From Chloroflexus aurantiacus J-10-fl (GTDB lineage Bacteria > Chloroflexota > Chloroflexia > Chloroflexales > Chloroflexaceae), in the NCBI RefSeq assembly GCF_000018865.1, contig NC_010175.1, positions 1,426,001 through 1,490,000 of the forward strand: a DNA stretch of 64,000 nt, read 5' to 3'. Of this stretch, positions 46,415-55,819 are shown in pieces (within the stretch, counting starts at the first letter, position 1; every line of letters starts with the position of its first letter). The notes beneath the pieces were generated by a model. The model was not told the DNA's origin. It saw nothing but the letters and a program-made list of their open reading frames with translations, and searched no databases. The position numbers and the translations under genes are program-made.

Positions 46415-48409
46415 ATGTCATTCCGGATCGAAGCGCCTTATCAGCCCACCGGCGACCAACCGCGTGCCATTGAGCAACTGGTGGCCGGCCTGCGTGCCGG
46501 TTACCGTCATCAAACCCTGCTCGGTGCCACCGGAACCGGTAAGACGTTTGTCATGGCGCACATCTTCGCGCAGATGCAGCGCCCAACCCTGGTTCTTGCC
46601 CATAATAAAACCCTCGTCTCGCAGCTTTGGGCTGAGTTCCGCGAGTTTCTGCCTGATGCTGCGGTTGAGATGTTTATCTCGTACTACGATGAGTACACGC
46701 CCGAAGCCTACGTGCCCTCGAAAGACCTCTACATTGAAAAAGAGGCCAGCATCAACGAAGAGATTGATCGCTTGCGCCACGCCGCAACCCAGGCCCTGCT
46801 CAGCCGGCGCGATGTGCTGATCGTGGCGTCAGTATCGGCGATCTTCGGTCTCGGTTCACCGCACGACTACGGGCAAGAGAAGGTCACGCTGCGCGTCGGT
46901 GAGGTACGCAACCGCGATAAGCTCATGCGCCAGTTGATCGATTTGCAGTTCGAGCGCAAGGATATGGATTTTCAGCGCGGCACGTTTCGCGTGCGCGGTG
47001 ATACGCTCGATATTATTCCGGCCAACGCCGAAACCGCGATCCGGGTGGAGTTTTGGGGTGATGAGATTGAGCGGATTGTCGAACTTGATCCGCTCACCGG
47101 CGAGGTGTTGTGTAAGCACGCGGTGGTTGAGATTTATCCGGCCAAACACTTCGTTACCACCAAAGAGAAGTTGCAGCTTGCGATTGCCAGCATTCAAGAC
47201 GAGCTGGCCGAACGGGTGCGCGAACTGGAGGCTGCCGGCAAATTGCTGGAAGCCCAACGGCTGAAGCAACGCACTCTGTACGACATCGAGATGCTCAGTG
47301 AGGTAGGCTACTGTAGTGGCATTGAGAACTATTCCCGCCATCTCGATGGCCGGGCGCCCGGCCAGACGCCCTGGACGTTGCTTGACTATTTTCCCGATGA
47401 TTTTCTGATCTTTATTGACGAGAGCCACATTACGCTTCCGCAGTTGCGCGGGATGTACAACGGTGACCGTCAGCGCAAGCAGACGCTGGTTGATTTCGGT
47501 TTTCGCCTGCCCTCAGCGCTCGATAACCGCCCGCTGCGCTTTGAAGAGTTCGAGCAGCATGTCTACCAGGTCATTTATGTCTCGGCGACCCCCGGCCCTT
47601 ACGAACGCGAGAAGAGCGAGCAGATTGTAGAGCAGATTATTCGGCCAACCGGCCTGCTCGACCCGGAGATCGAGGTGCGGCCAACCCGTGGTCAGATTGA
47701 TGATCTGCTCGGTGAGATTCGGCGGCGGGTGGAGCGTAAACAGCGCGTGTTGGTGACCACGCTGACCAAGCGCATGGCCGAAGATTTGGCCGACTATCTG
47801 AAAGAGATGGGGGTACGCACAATGTACCTCCACGCCGACATTGATACGATTGAGCGGGTGGAGATTCTGCGCGACCTGCGGCTGGGGGTTTACGATGTGG
47901 TGGTGGGAATTAACCTGTTGCGCGAGGGGCTTGATCTGCCGGAGGTGAGCCTGGTGGCGATCCTGGACGCGGATAAAGAGGGGTATCTGCGCTCAGAGAC
48001 CTCACTGATCCAGATCATTGGGCGGGCGGCTCGCCACATTGAGGGCAAGGTGATCATGTACGCCGATACGATCACCCGCTCGATGGAGGCGGCCATCCGC
48101 GAGACGCAGCGCCGGCGCGATATTCAGATGGCCCACAACCTGCGCTACAACATCAAACCGCAGGGGATTGCCAAGGGGGTGCGCGATCTGACCGACCGGA
48201 TTCGCAAGATGGCAGAAGAGCGCGGCGAGTATGTGGCGACGCCAACCACCGCCGTTGCGGTCGATCTGCCCCGCGATGAAGTGCTGAAGTTAATCAAAGA
48301 CCTGGAAAAGCAGATGAAGCAGGCCGCGAAAGAGCTTGCCTTCGAGAAGGCGGCTGCATTACGCGACCAGATCGTTGAGTTGCGCAAAACACTGGCGCTG
48401 AGTGAGTGA
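46415..48409 (+). CDS. uvrB: Excinuclease ABC subunit B
   Basis: 664 residues from the ATG at 46415; the N-terminus [22 protein letters not shown] matches UvrB starts, which decides against the longer frame from 46361. Walker A GATGTGKT is at 37-44. The beta-hairpin region ([10 protein letters not shown]) follows, then DEXH-type FIDESHIT and the helicase-like C half with [21 protein letters not shown]. The UvrC-binding UVR domain lies at the C-terminus (about 625-660). It is the damage-verifying subunit of nucleotide excision repair; uvrA and uvrC are not in the window. The next gene starts 3 bp after its stop. Confidence 0.98.
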   Translation: MSFRIEAPYQPTGDQPRAIEQLVAGLRAGYRHQTLLGATGTGKTFVMAHIFAQMQRPTLVLAHNKTLVSQLWAEFREFLPDAAVEMFISYYDEYTPEAYVPSKDLYIEKEASINEEIDRLRHAATQALLSRRDVLIVASVSAIFGLGSPHDYGQEKVTLRVGEVRNRDKLMRQLIDLQFERKDMDFQRGTFRVRGDTLDIIPANAETAIRVEFWGDEIERIVELDPLTGEVLCKHAVVEIYPAKHFVTTKEKLQLAIASIQDELAERVRELEAAGKLLEAQRLKQRTLYDIEMLSEVGYCSGIENYSRHLDGRAPGQTPWTLLDYFPDDFLIFIDESHITLPQLRGMYNGDRQRKQTLVDFGFRLPSALDNRPLRFEEFEQHVYQVIYVSATPGPYEREKSEQIVEQIIRPTGLLDPEIEVRPTRGQIDDLLGEIRRRVERKQRVLVTTLTKRMAEDLADYLKEMGVRTMYLHADIDTIERVEILRDLRLGVYDVVVGINLLREGLDLPEVSLVAILDADKEGYLRSETSLIQIIGRAARHIEGKVIMYADTITRSMEAAIRETQRRRDIQMAHNLRYNIKPQGIAKGVRDLTDRIRKMAEERGEYVATPTTAVAVDLPRDEVLKLIKDLEKQMKQAAKELAFEKAAALRDQIVELRKTLALSE

Positions 48410-48412
48410 AAA

Positions 48413-49678
48413 ATGGCCGTTCAAGTCTGGATTGGCGAGAAACCGGAACACCCCCAGGAACGCCGGGCGATCCTGGGGGTTGCCCAGGCACTCGAAAAAC
48501 TGGAGGGCCTGTTTCTGATTCTGGCCAATTTCAGCGTCAATGGGCGCAACATCGATCTGGTGATCATCAAACACGATGCGATTGTCATCATCGAACTCAA
48601 GCATTGCGACGGTCGGGTCATCGGGAGTGTCAACGGCCCCTGGATCGTCGAAGGGCGCAACGGCGAACAAAAACGGCTCAATCCCGGACGCAAAAATCCG
48701 TACAATCAGGTCATCTCCTACTTTCACGCGCTAACCAATTTTCTCAACGAGCATCGGCGGGAGTTCCTCTCGGAACAAAAGGCAAACGATGTTGACTTTC
48801 GCACCTGCAAGCGCCTGATCGTCATCGCGCCACGGATTGAAGAGGGTTCACAGCTCGATCTCGACTGGAAGGTGGAGGTGCGCGGGCTTGATGAGTTGCC
48901 TGCGTATATGATCACCGAGCGCTCTTCAGAGATTGAGCTGACCGAAGAGGAGATGCTGGCAATCCCGAAACTCCTGCACTGTACGCCGTGGGCTGAACTC
49001 AACGAGGTGGTGCAAGAGGAGCGGGCGGCACCGACATCCGCACCGGCCCAACCATGGCTCGTGCGGCTCAGGCAGGCGCTCCAGACCACGACCGGTCGGC
49101 TGGCGGTGGTCTTCGCATCAATAGCGCTCTTTCTGTTGCTCTTCTTGCTCTTCAGACCACCGGCTGCCATCCCGCGCCCCGACGCACCGCTCACGCTGAT
49201 CGCCGGTACTCCGGCTGATAGCGCCATTCTGAGTTTCAACACGACCACGAGCTTTTGCCGCTGGAACACCTACCAACTGGTGGGCAAGCGCTGGGATAGC
49301 GCAGAACAGCGCTGGCAAAGCGTTGCAGTCGGCGAGGCAGCTACCGGCACCGCGCCCGACATCATTGTAGCGTTAGAGCAGATTGATGCCTGTGGCGACC
49401 GGATCGAGCTGACCTGGAGCATCCAGAACAACACCACCCGCCCGGTGAGTCTCCCCCTCCGCCACGACAATATCAAAATCAGCGACGGCCTGGGCAACGA
49501 CTACCCGCTGGCCGACGGCGACTCGCGCCCGGCCATCATCAGCGCGTCACCCGGCACCCGCCAGCGTGGGATTGCCGTCGTGCGCCGACCACTGGCCGCC
49601 AACGCCAGCACCCTGCGCATCAACCTGGTCGAACAGCCCTTCGGGGAAGCGAGTTTCATCGTCGCACTTCAGCCGTAG
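48413..49678 (+). CDS. NERD-domain membrane protein
   Basis: 421 residues. The ATG at 48413 is 3 bp after the uvrB stop, so translation is probably coupled. Residues 1-190 contain a NERD (nuclease-related) domain: the segment GRNIDLVIIKHDAIVIIELKH holds the Asp...Glu-x-Lys triad of PD-(D/E)xK-like nucleases. A membrane helix (about 228-248) is followed by an extracytoplasmic C-terminal beta domain (about 260-420). Its direct linkage to uvrB suggests a DNA-related role, but an outside domain argues for something more than repair. No experiment-based function is known to me. Confidence 0.82.
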   Translation: MAVQVWIGEKPEHPQERRAILGVAQALEKLEGLFLILANFSVNGRNIDLVIIKHDAIVIIELKHCDGRVIGSVNGPWIVEGRNGEQKRLNPGRKNPYNQVISYFHALTNFLNEHRREFLSEQKANDVDFRTCKRLIVIAPRIEEGSQLDLDWKVEVRGLDELPAYMITERSSEIELTEEEMLAIPKLLHCTPWAELNEVVQEERAAPTSAPAQPWLVRLRQALQTTTGRLAVVFASIALFLLLFLLFRPPAAIPRPDAPLTLIAGTPADSAILSFNTTTSFCRWNTYQLVGKRWDSAEQRWQSVAVGEAATGTAPDIIVALEQIDACGDRIELTWSIQNNTTRPVSLPLRHDNIKISDGLGNDYPLADGDSRPAIISASPGTRQRGIAVVRRPLAANASTLRINLVEQPFGEASFIVALQP

Positions 49679-49720
49679 CGGGTGTTCGGTTGCGTAGATA
49701 CACCACAGACACATCACCAC

Positions 49721-49747
49721 AGGGGCGGGTTCAGAACCCGCCCCTAC
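49721..49747. repeat. REP-like palindrome after the NERD gene
   Basis: AGGGGCGGGTT and its complement around a short loop, 43 bp past the stop; may also terminate transcription. Confidence 0.6.
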
Positions 49748-49861
49748 CCGAACGCCCTCACCCCCGGCCCCTCTTCCGCGCAGCGGGCGAGGGGAGAACG
49801 GCGAGACGCGCCGGGGCGTCCTGATGCCATAGAGGGTGGGTTCATGCTTACATTCTGCCCG

Positions 49862-49976
49862 TTCCTCCCTCCAGCGGGGGAATCACCTTCCCATTCCTCC
49901 CTCCGGCGGGGGAATCACCTTCCCATTCCTCCCCCAGCGGGGGAATCACCCTCCCATTCCTCCCCCCAGCGGGGGG
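49862..49976. repeat. Short tandem repeat, period 31-32 bp
   Basis: GGGGGAATCACC-type units recur at about 49876, 49908, 49939 and 49971 with the linker CCCATTCCTCC. A second such array lies at about 51085-51205 (period 30-31). Perfectly abutting units with no spacers, so not CRISPR. Confidence 0.65.
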
Positions 49977-50314
49977 AGGCCGGGAGGGGGGCCGGGATTG
50001 CGGTGCCCGGCAGCCCTTGAGGAGCACGCCCATTCTCCACTCCCCGTTCCCCTGATGAGCGGGGGCTGGGGGGTGAGGCGAGGGGGATCACCCCCACCCC
50101 GGCCCGCCCCCGCTGGGGGCGGGCGTCATCTGTGCAGGCTGGGTGGTGGAGCGAGCCGGAGGCTCGCGCTCCCAGGAGGGCGATAGGCCGCTTTCCGCTG
50201 TCCTGTTGTCTGTCCTTGTATCACCCCCACCCCGGCCCGCCCCCGCTGAGGGCGGGAGTTTGCCTCCCCCCAGCGAGGGAATCTTCTTCCCATTCCTCCC
50301 CCCAGCGGGGGGAG
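49971..50314. repeat. Segmental duplication, copy 1
   Basis: About 340 bp beginning GGAGGCCGGGAGGGGGG and including ATTGCGGTGCCCGGCAGCCC. The same order of pieces is repeated at 50793-51200 with few mismatches, and the first part a third time at 51195-51235. MITE-like element A sits exactly between the copies. Confidence 0.7.
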
Positions 50315-50792
50315 CTATGCATTACCCACATGTCACGCTGCGTCAGGCAGACTGCAAGCGCTCCACGTGGCGCGGGTGGCGTGGCGCGGGCTTCCAGCCC
50401 GCGTGCCGGCATTCCTCTCCACCGCCGTCAGGTGCTGGCTGTGGCCGCTGGTGAGCAGGTACGAACTTATTGCAACAATACGTCTATGCGCAGGGATCGC
50501 AAGCATGCCTGACCGACTCGATGATCGATACGAACACATCCAGCATACCCGTGACCAGGATGGGTAACGGTATGCCACGCGCTGGATCGTGTGTACGGCT
50601 GGCGCGGCAGCATGGCTGCCGCACTCCAAACCCTGCGACACGCACATGATGCGCGTGTAAGGCAACCCATTCAGCACGTGATAGCACGGCTGGATCGGCA
50701 CACTGCCACGGGCCAGTCGCCTAAAACACCACCCATGGCGATCATTCCCGCTGCTACGCACATGGTTAACATCAGTTGTGGGTAATGCATAG
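50315..50792 (+). mobile_element. MITE-like element A (478 bp)
   Basis: Bounded by a perfect 16-bp terminal inverted repeat, CTATGCATTACCCACA at 50315 and its complement ending at 50792. GGGGGAG flanks both sides, a likely 7-bp target duplication. The interior carries the GCGGCAGC/GCTGCCGC palindrome and other short palindromes but no coding sequence. It is close to element C along its whole length. No transposase is visible in the window. Confidence 0.75.
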
Positions 50793-51200
50793 GGGGGAGG
50801 CCAGGAGGGGGGCCGGGATTGCGGTGCCCGGCAGCCCTTGAGGAGCACGCCTACTCCCCACTCCCCATTCCCCTGATGAACGGGGGCTGGGGGGTGAGGC
50901 GAGGGGGATCACCCCCACCCCGGCCTGCCCCCGCTGGGGGCGGGAGTCATCTATGCAGGCTGGGTGGTGGAGCGAGCCGGAGGCTCGCGCTCCCAGGAGG
51001 GCGATAGGCCGCTTTCCACTGTCCTGTTTTCTGTCCCTGTATCACCCCCACTCCAGCCCGCCCCCGCTGGGGGCGGGAGTTTGCCTCCCCCCAGCGAGGG
51101 AATCACCTTCCCATTCCTCCCCCAGCGAGGGAATCATCTTCCCATTCCTCCCCCAGCGGGGGAATCACCCTCCCATTCCTCCCCCCAGCGGGGGGAGGCC
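50793..51200. repeat. Segmental duplication, copy 2
   Basis: Counterpart of 49971-50314; the 31-bp array at its end has more units than in copy 1. Confidence 0.7.
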
Positions 51201-51270
51201 GGGAGGGGGGCCGGGATTGCGGTGAACGCGAACCAGTATGGAGCACGCCTACTCCCCACTCCCCCCAGCG

Positions 51271-51559
51271 CTATGCATTACCCACATAAGCCGCTCCCCG
51301 TGGCGTGGGCTTCCAGCCCGCGTGCATCCATCGCCGTCACTGCCGTCGGGTGATGGCCGTGGCCGCTAGTGCGCAGGGTGGTCGTCTGCCCCACAGACTG
51401 ATACACCGGCTACCGCCGCTGCTCCTATCCGCTTCCCATTCGTGACGTGAGAGCCACGCGACAGCAGGGTAACGCGAATAGTGCCCAGGATTGCACACGA
51501 TGAGGTAGACGCTGCCAGTGAGCGAAGAAGTTGACAAAATAGTTATGGGTAATGGATGG
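51271..51559 (+). mobile_element. MITE-like element B (about 289 bp), short subfamily
   Basis: The left end CTATGCATTACCCACA is perfect; the right end TATGGGTAATGGATGG differs from the consensus at three positions. CCCCAGCG flanks both sides (51263-51270 and 51560-51567), a likely 8-bp target duplication. The interior matches element E, including GCGAAGAAG near the right end. Confidence 0.7.
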
Positions 51560-51595
51560 CCCCAGCGGGGGAGGTGGAACAAGGGCCAAACTCCA

Positions 51596-51673
51596 GGGGG
51601 CACGGCATGCCGTGCCCCTACGGGTGTCCAGCGGTGCATCATTCAGTAGGGGCGACGCATGCGTCGCCCCTAC
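51596..51673. repeat. Two REP-like palindromes
   Basis: Perfect palindromes at about 51596-51620 (GGCACGGCA half-site) and 51646-51673 (GTAGGGGCGACGCA half-site), followed by a GGGCGGGTT-type imperfect one near 51703. Confidence 0.7.
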
Positions 51674-51747
51674 GCATGTGTCGCCCCACGTCGCCCCCTG
51701 GAGTAGGGGCGGGTTCACAACCCGTCCCGGGTTCAGGACCGGCCCCT

Positions 51748-52198
51748 CTATGCATTACCCACATGTCACCCTGCGTTAGATCAGTCTGCAAGCGCTCCCC
51801 GTGGCGCAGGCTTCCAGCCTGCGTGGAGGCATCCTCTCCATCGCCGTCAGGTGCTGGCCGTGGCCGCTGAGGCGCAGACGAGAACCTATTGCAACCAAAC
51901 GTCTACGCGCATTCCTGACCAACTCGATGATCGGCACGAGCACATTCAGCACCGCCGTGACCAGGATGGGTAACGGTATGCCACGCACCGGATCGCAAGC
52001 ACGGCTGGCGCGGCAGCATAGCTGCCGCACGCCAAACTGTGCGACACGTGCATAACAAGCGGATACGGCAACCCATCCAGTACGTGATAGCACGGCTGGA
52101 GCGGCGCACTGCCACCGGGCCAGTCGCTCAAAACAGCACCAATAGCAATTACCCGCCTGATACACATGTGGGTGTCACCAGTTGTGGGTAATACATAG
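51748..52198 (+). mobile_element. MITE-like element C (451 bp)
   Basis: The left end is CTATGCATTACCCACA; the right end TGTGGGTAATACATAG has one change. The interior aligns along its length with element A. No clear target duplication. Not coding. Confidence 0.72.
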
Positions 52199-52671
52199 CC
52201 CCCACTGGGGGGAGGAGCAGGAGGATCGTGCTACAGAACGTTTCTGATGGCGCTGACGCAGGTTCTGTGTCAGGCAAGATGATCGGGACGAGCACACGAG
52301 TTTTACCTGCGACCGGCAGAGAGTCCGGTGTGCCGGGTCAGGTGGTGGGCGCACCGGAGGCGCGCGCTCCCAGGGGGTGTGAGGCGCTACCTGAGCCTGC
52401 AACGCCTGCGCAGTTGACGGCGTACCGGAGACGCGCTCTCCCAGGGGGTGTGAGTGATCTCAATCAGCGTGGCTGATACTGAAGATGGGGTCTGCATTCC
52501 ATACACTGCAATACGGGCTGCCGAATATGTAAAGGGGATCCGGACACCCATCATCGCCCCAAATGCACCAGAAAACCCCTGTACCCTCTACCCTCTCTCG
52601 CCCCCCTTTCCGCTCCTCCCTCCGCTCTCCTAACCCCTCTCTTCTCTCTCCTCTCTCCTCCCTCCCCTCTT
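52199..52671. repeat. GC-rich repeat scraps and pyrimidine-rich run
   Basis: Pieces related to the 44600 tandem array and to the GATCGGGACGAGCACAC-type blocks occupy 52200-52470. A C/T-rich run follows from about 52560. No gene. Confidence 0.45.
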
Positions 52672-52734
52672 CTATCTCCTATCTCCTATCTCCTATCTCC
52701 TATCTTCTATCTCCTATCTCCTATCCTCTATCCT
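52672..52734. repeat. Heptanucleotide microsatellite, nine units
   Basis: CTATCTC repeated nine times (units 5, 8 and 9 vary in the last two bases), ending 59 bp before nadK. A pure pyrimidine/purine asymmetry apart from the A in each unit. Copy number could vary and alter nadK expression. Confidence 0.8.
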
Positions 52735-52793
52735 CACCCACTCTGCTCAGCTTGTGGTATTCTGATGCAAACAGGGTGAGAGGAGGTTGAGAC

Positions 52794-53624
52794 ATGCTAG
52801 AGCGCGTGGCGGTTCTGTATAACCCCTTGAGCGATGCTTCGATCAAACTATCGCGTGAACTTGCCGACTGGCTCGTCGAACGGGGTGTGAAAACGACGCG
52901 CGGTGTATCGCAGGAGTTCCGCGACCAGCCACATCTGGTGGCAGACTGCGACTTGATGATCGCGCTGGGAGGTGATGGTACCGTCTTGCGCGCAGCCCGC
53001 CTCTGCTTCCCACACAACATCCCGGTCTTGCCGGTAGCACTCGGACACCTCAGTTTTATGGCCGAAATTGGCCCTGATGAGGTGTATAGCGGTTGTGAAC
53101 AGATTATGAACGGTGGCGGCTGGTTTGACGAACGGTCACTGGTGCGAGCACAACTCTGGCGAGGTGGCCAGAAACTCAGCCAACACACCGCACTGAATGA
53201 GGTCGTGATCTCGCGGAGCGATCTAAGCCGGATTGTGAATGTCCACGTCACCATTGATGACAGCCCGCTCACGACCTACCACGCCGATGGCGTGATCGTT
53301 GCCACTGCAACCGGCTCGACGGCCTACGCCCTGGCTGCCGGCGGTCCAATCGTTGATCCGCGTTCGCAGGCGTTGGTGCTGGTGCCAATTGCCGCGCACC
53401 TGACTAATATTCCGTCAATGGTTCTACACGAAGATGCTGTTGTGACGATGCAGCTTCGCTCGCGCCACCATGCGTTGCTTGCAGTTGATGGACGAGAAAA
53501 TATTGACCTGATTGAAGGTGATGAGGTGGTTGTCCGTCGCAGCCCCCAGGTCTGCACCTTTGTCAGGCTCCGTCCAAGTAATCAGTTTTATACCCAACTG
53601 GTGGCTCGTCTACGGCGTTCGTGA
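52794..53624 (+). CDS. nadK: NAD kinase
   Basis: 276 residues; GAGGAGG precedes the ATG at 52794. GGDGT at residues 59-63 is the family signature. LNEVVISRSDLSR binds NAD, and a GSTAYALAAGGPIV loop completes the active site. NadK phosphorylates NAD to NADP using ATP or polyphosphate. The probable -10 TGGTATTCT lies at about 52755-52763, 24 bp after the microsatellite. The SRPBCC gene follows 69 bp downstream. Confidence 0.97.
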   Translation: MLERVAVLYNPLSDASIKLSRELADWLVERGVKTTRGVSQEFRDQPHLVADCDLMIALGGDGTVLRAARLCFPHNIPVLPVALGHLSFMAEIGPDEVYSGCEQIMNGGGWFDERSLVRAQLWRGGQKLSQHTALNEVVISRSDLSRIVNVHVTIDDSPLTTYHADGVIVATATGSTAYALAAGGPIVDPRSQALVLVPIAAHLTNIPSMVLHEDAVVTMQLRSRHHALLAVDGRENIDLIEGDEVVVRRSPQVCTFVRLRPSNQFYTQLVARLRRS

Positions 53625-53693
53625 TTGCAGAGGGTCTGCGGTACAGCAATGGCAATCTGTTGATACACCTGTATACATGAGGGGAATGAGCAT

Positions 53694-54314
53694 ATGCTGG
53701 CCTACACAGGCGCAACCGTAAGTGGGCGGATTAACGCCTCACCCGAAGCTCTCTGGGAGCTGGTGAGTGATGTTGAGCGTCATCCACAAATTGCCGGGAG
53801 TGGTGAAGTTCAGGCGGTGACGATTCGCGATGGCCGACCGCTCAGGGTAGGGGCCGTCTTCGAGTCGCAGCAGTTTATGCGTGGTATTCATTATGTAACG
53901 GCCAATCGGGTCGTGATTTGGGAGCCACCGTACCGTTTTGCCTGGCGGGTTGGCTTGCCAAGTGCACCCGGTATCGCTCAAATCTGGAGCTTTACGTTGC
54001 GACCGGAAGCGAACGGTACTCGCGTTACCAACGGTGTTGCGCTGATCTATGTGTTACCGACGTTCTTTCCGTTCTCGCTTATCCGCAAGAAGCTGGCCCA
54101 GGGTTATGCAAATTCCATGCTGCCCACGCTCGACAATCTGGCCCGAATGGTGAACGCGCCGCCACCAACCGATATACAGGTTATCAATGAGCCACCCGCC
54201 GATCTGACGGCGATGCTGCCTCCGTTAATCGTGCCGGGGGCAACGATAGTGGCAGCACTGCTGGCGGCAGCGGCAGGTGGAATGGCCGTCTGGCGACGCT
54301 GGCGCCGGTCGTGA
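53694..54314 (+). CDS. SRPBCC (START-like) protein with C-terminal membrane helix
   Basis: 206 residues from the ATG at 53694 (GAGGGGAA upstream). Residues 5-150 have the helix-grip start ASPEALWELVSDVERHPQ, the strand GAVFESQQF and IWSFTLRPEANGTRVTNGVA of polyketide cyclase/dehydrase-like lipid-binding proteins. Residues 165-200 form a single C-terminal membrane helix with a basic tail (WRRWRRS), an uncommon tail-anchored arrangement. Ligand unknown. Confidence 0.8.
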   Translation: MLAYTGATVSGRINASPEALWELVSDVERHPQIAGSGEVQAVTIRDGRPLRVGAVFESQQFMRGIHYVTANRVVIWEPPYRFAWRVGLPSAPGIAQIWSFTLRPEANGTRVTNGVALIYVLPTFFPFSLIRKKLAQGYANSMLPTLDNLARMVNAPPPTDIQVINEPPADLTAMLPPLIVPGATIVAALLAAAAGGMAVWRRWRRS

Positions 54315-54708
54315 AGACTGGCGTGTGCTGTAAGGGTACAGGAGATAGCATCGAACGGCGAGGGTGGCGTAGCGCTCTACGCTACCCGGTGCCCTGAGTC
54401 GGCCTGGTGTTAGCGAGAGATGGTACCGGCGCAACTCTGTTGGTTTAGCGAAGCCCTGGAGGTGGAGGACGACACAGGTTGTTCTCCAGGTATATGCCGG
54501 GGTATTCACTCGCCTCACCTGGTGAACGTTGAGGGCCAGACAGAATATACGAGTCAACACAACTTCTACAGCATCAGGAAGACCTGGATCATACTTCCGC
54601 TTTTCCTTCACCCGCTGTGCATGCTGGGACTGACAGAGTATATGAGCCAACACGACGTCTGCCCATCTCTCATGCAGACTTCTGCTCTATCCTCTCCCGC
54701 GCGCTGAG
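54315..54708. repeat. Gene-free stretch with imperfect direct repeats
   Basis: CAGAATATACGAGTCAACAC (54541-54560) and CAGAGTATATGAGCCAACAC (54633-54652) are imperfect copies about 90 bp apart. Related sequence occurs inverted at 63563-63603. No coding frame. Confidence 0.45.
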
Positions 54709-55215
54709 CTATGCATTCCCATAACTCGGATACTGCATAGCTCGCGTGCGGGAGCGGGGCGGGGAGGGGAGCCGGTGAGTCGGCGGGTTTAAAACCCTGC
54801 CTCACTTCGTGGAAGCCCCTTCGGGGCTGGCCTGGCGGCGGGGAGTGGGGGCCGGGCGTGCTCGTGGATAGCCCCGCAGGGTCGTGCTGTTGGATGGCTC
54901 CGGCAGAGTGTGCCGTCGGCGGGGACGCACTGATCGGCAGGTTGGATGGGGCAGCGGGGGCCATCGTGCCAGCCCGTGGGGCAGGCGTCCAGCCTGCGCA
55001 CAGCGGCTACAGCGATCACCTGACGGGATGGCGGAGATGGCGGCACGCGGGCTGGAAACCTACGCTACGGGGAACGCTTACAGCCTGGCCTAATGCAGCA
55101 GGATGCCGTTGATCACCTGAGCATACGGTGTGCGTGACGTATGATGCACTGTATCCATTACGATGTGATATGAGGCATCACACCGGCTTCTGGGTGACAT
55201 GTGGGTAATGCATAG
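54709..55215 (-). mobile_element. MITE-like element D (507 bp), reverse orientation
   Basis: Read on the minus strand, the left end CTATGCATTACCCACA is at 55200-55215 followed by TGTCAC as in A, C and E. The right end TTATGGGAATGCATAG is at 54709-54724. A second CTGCATAG close by (54733-54740) makes a tiny internal hairpin. The flanks CTCTCCCGCGC / GCGCGGGAGAG are inverted copies of each other. Confidence 0.65.
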
Positions 55216-55479
55216 GCGCGGGAGAGGGGCCGGGGGTGAGGGTTTTGAGGTGCCCTTATGTCAAATCTTGATTGATACTGTGCATCGCTGCTGATGGTCT
55301 CATCGTGGATGATGGATGTTGCCTCACTCCAGGCGGCAGACTTCTCGCCTGCACTCGACCATCACCTATGTAACCATCACAGAACGAGGATGGAAGGTGA
55401 CTGAAAAGCGGGCTGGATGCCTGCTCCACAATCCGCGCTACCACATCATGCGCAGGCAGCTCATCATGGAATGGTCAAG

Positions 55480-55755
55480 CCAGATGGACGTACTCTGCAC
55501 GCACGTCGTCCCCGTGGCCCGCGGGGAAACAGCTGCGACCCGCCCCGGATCGTGAGCACGGCTGGTGCGGCAGCGTGGCTGCCGCACCCAAACGATGCGC
55601 CACAGGCAATTCTATCTGGCAACGGTATTCTCACCGAAACACGAGACCACTGTGCGCAGAGCGGGGACACTGACTGTACCTTCCGCGCTCAGGGGTGGTA
55701 GCAAGGTGATCGTCGGATCACAGGTTTTGAACGCCATGACACCAGATTTGATATT
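55480..55755. repeat. Dispersed repeat with the GCGGCAGC/GCTGCCGC-type palindrome
   Basis: Collinear with 12840-13045 (pieces such as GGATCGTGAGCACGGCTG, CTATCTGGCAACGGTATTCT, then GGTGATCGTC) and ends in ACACCAGATTTGATAT, which also occurs at 44931 and, inverted, at 62409. The whole stretch 55216-55819 is free of genes. Confidence 0.6.
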
Positions 55756-55819
55756 CAGCCCTATCTCCTGACTGCGTTCGTATGTTTTGTCCGCCCTTGA
55801 AGGGGGTTTGGGAGAGAGA

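Noticed and set aside
49862-49976. Possible CRISPR array
   Set aside because: Units abut directly with no unique spacers, and no cas genes are in the window.
49836-51353. Several open frames giving Pro/Ser/Gly/Arg-rich peptides
   Set aside because: They are translations of short tandem repeats and duplicated GC-rich sequence, in inconsistent frames, without start signals.
50315-52198. Insertion sequence with its own transposase
   Set aside because: The elements are under 520 bp and contain no frame resembling a transposase; they are better described as non-autonomous.
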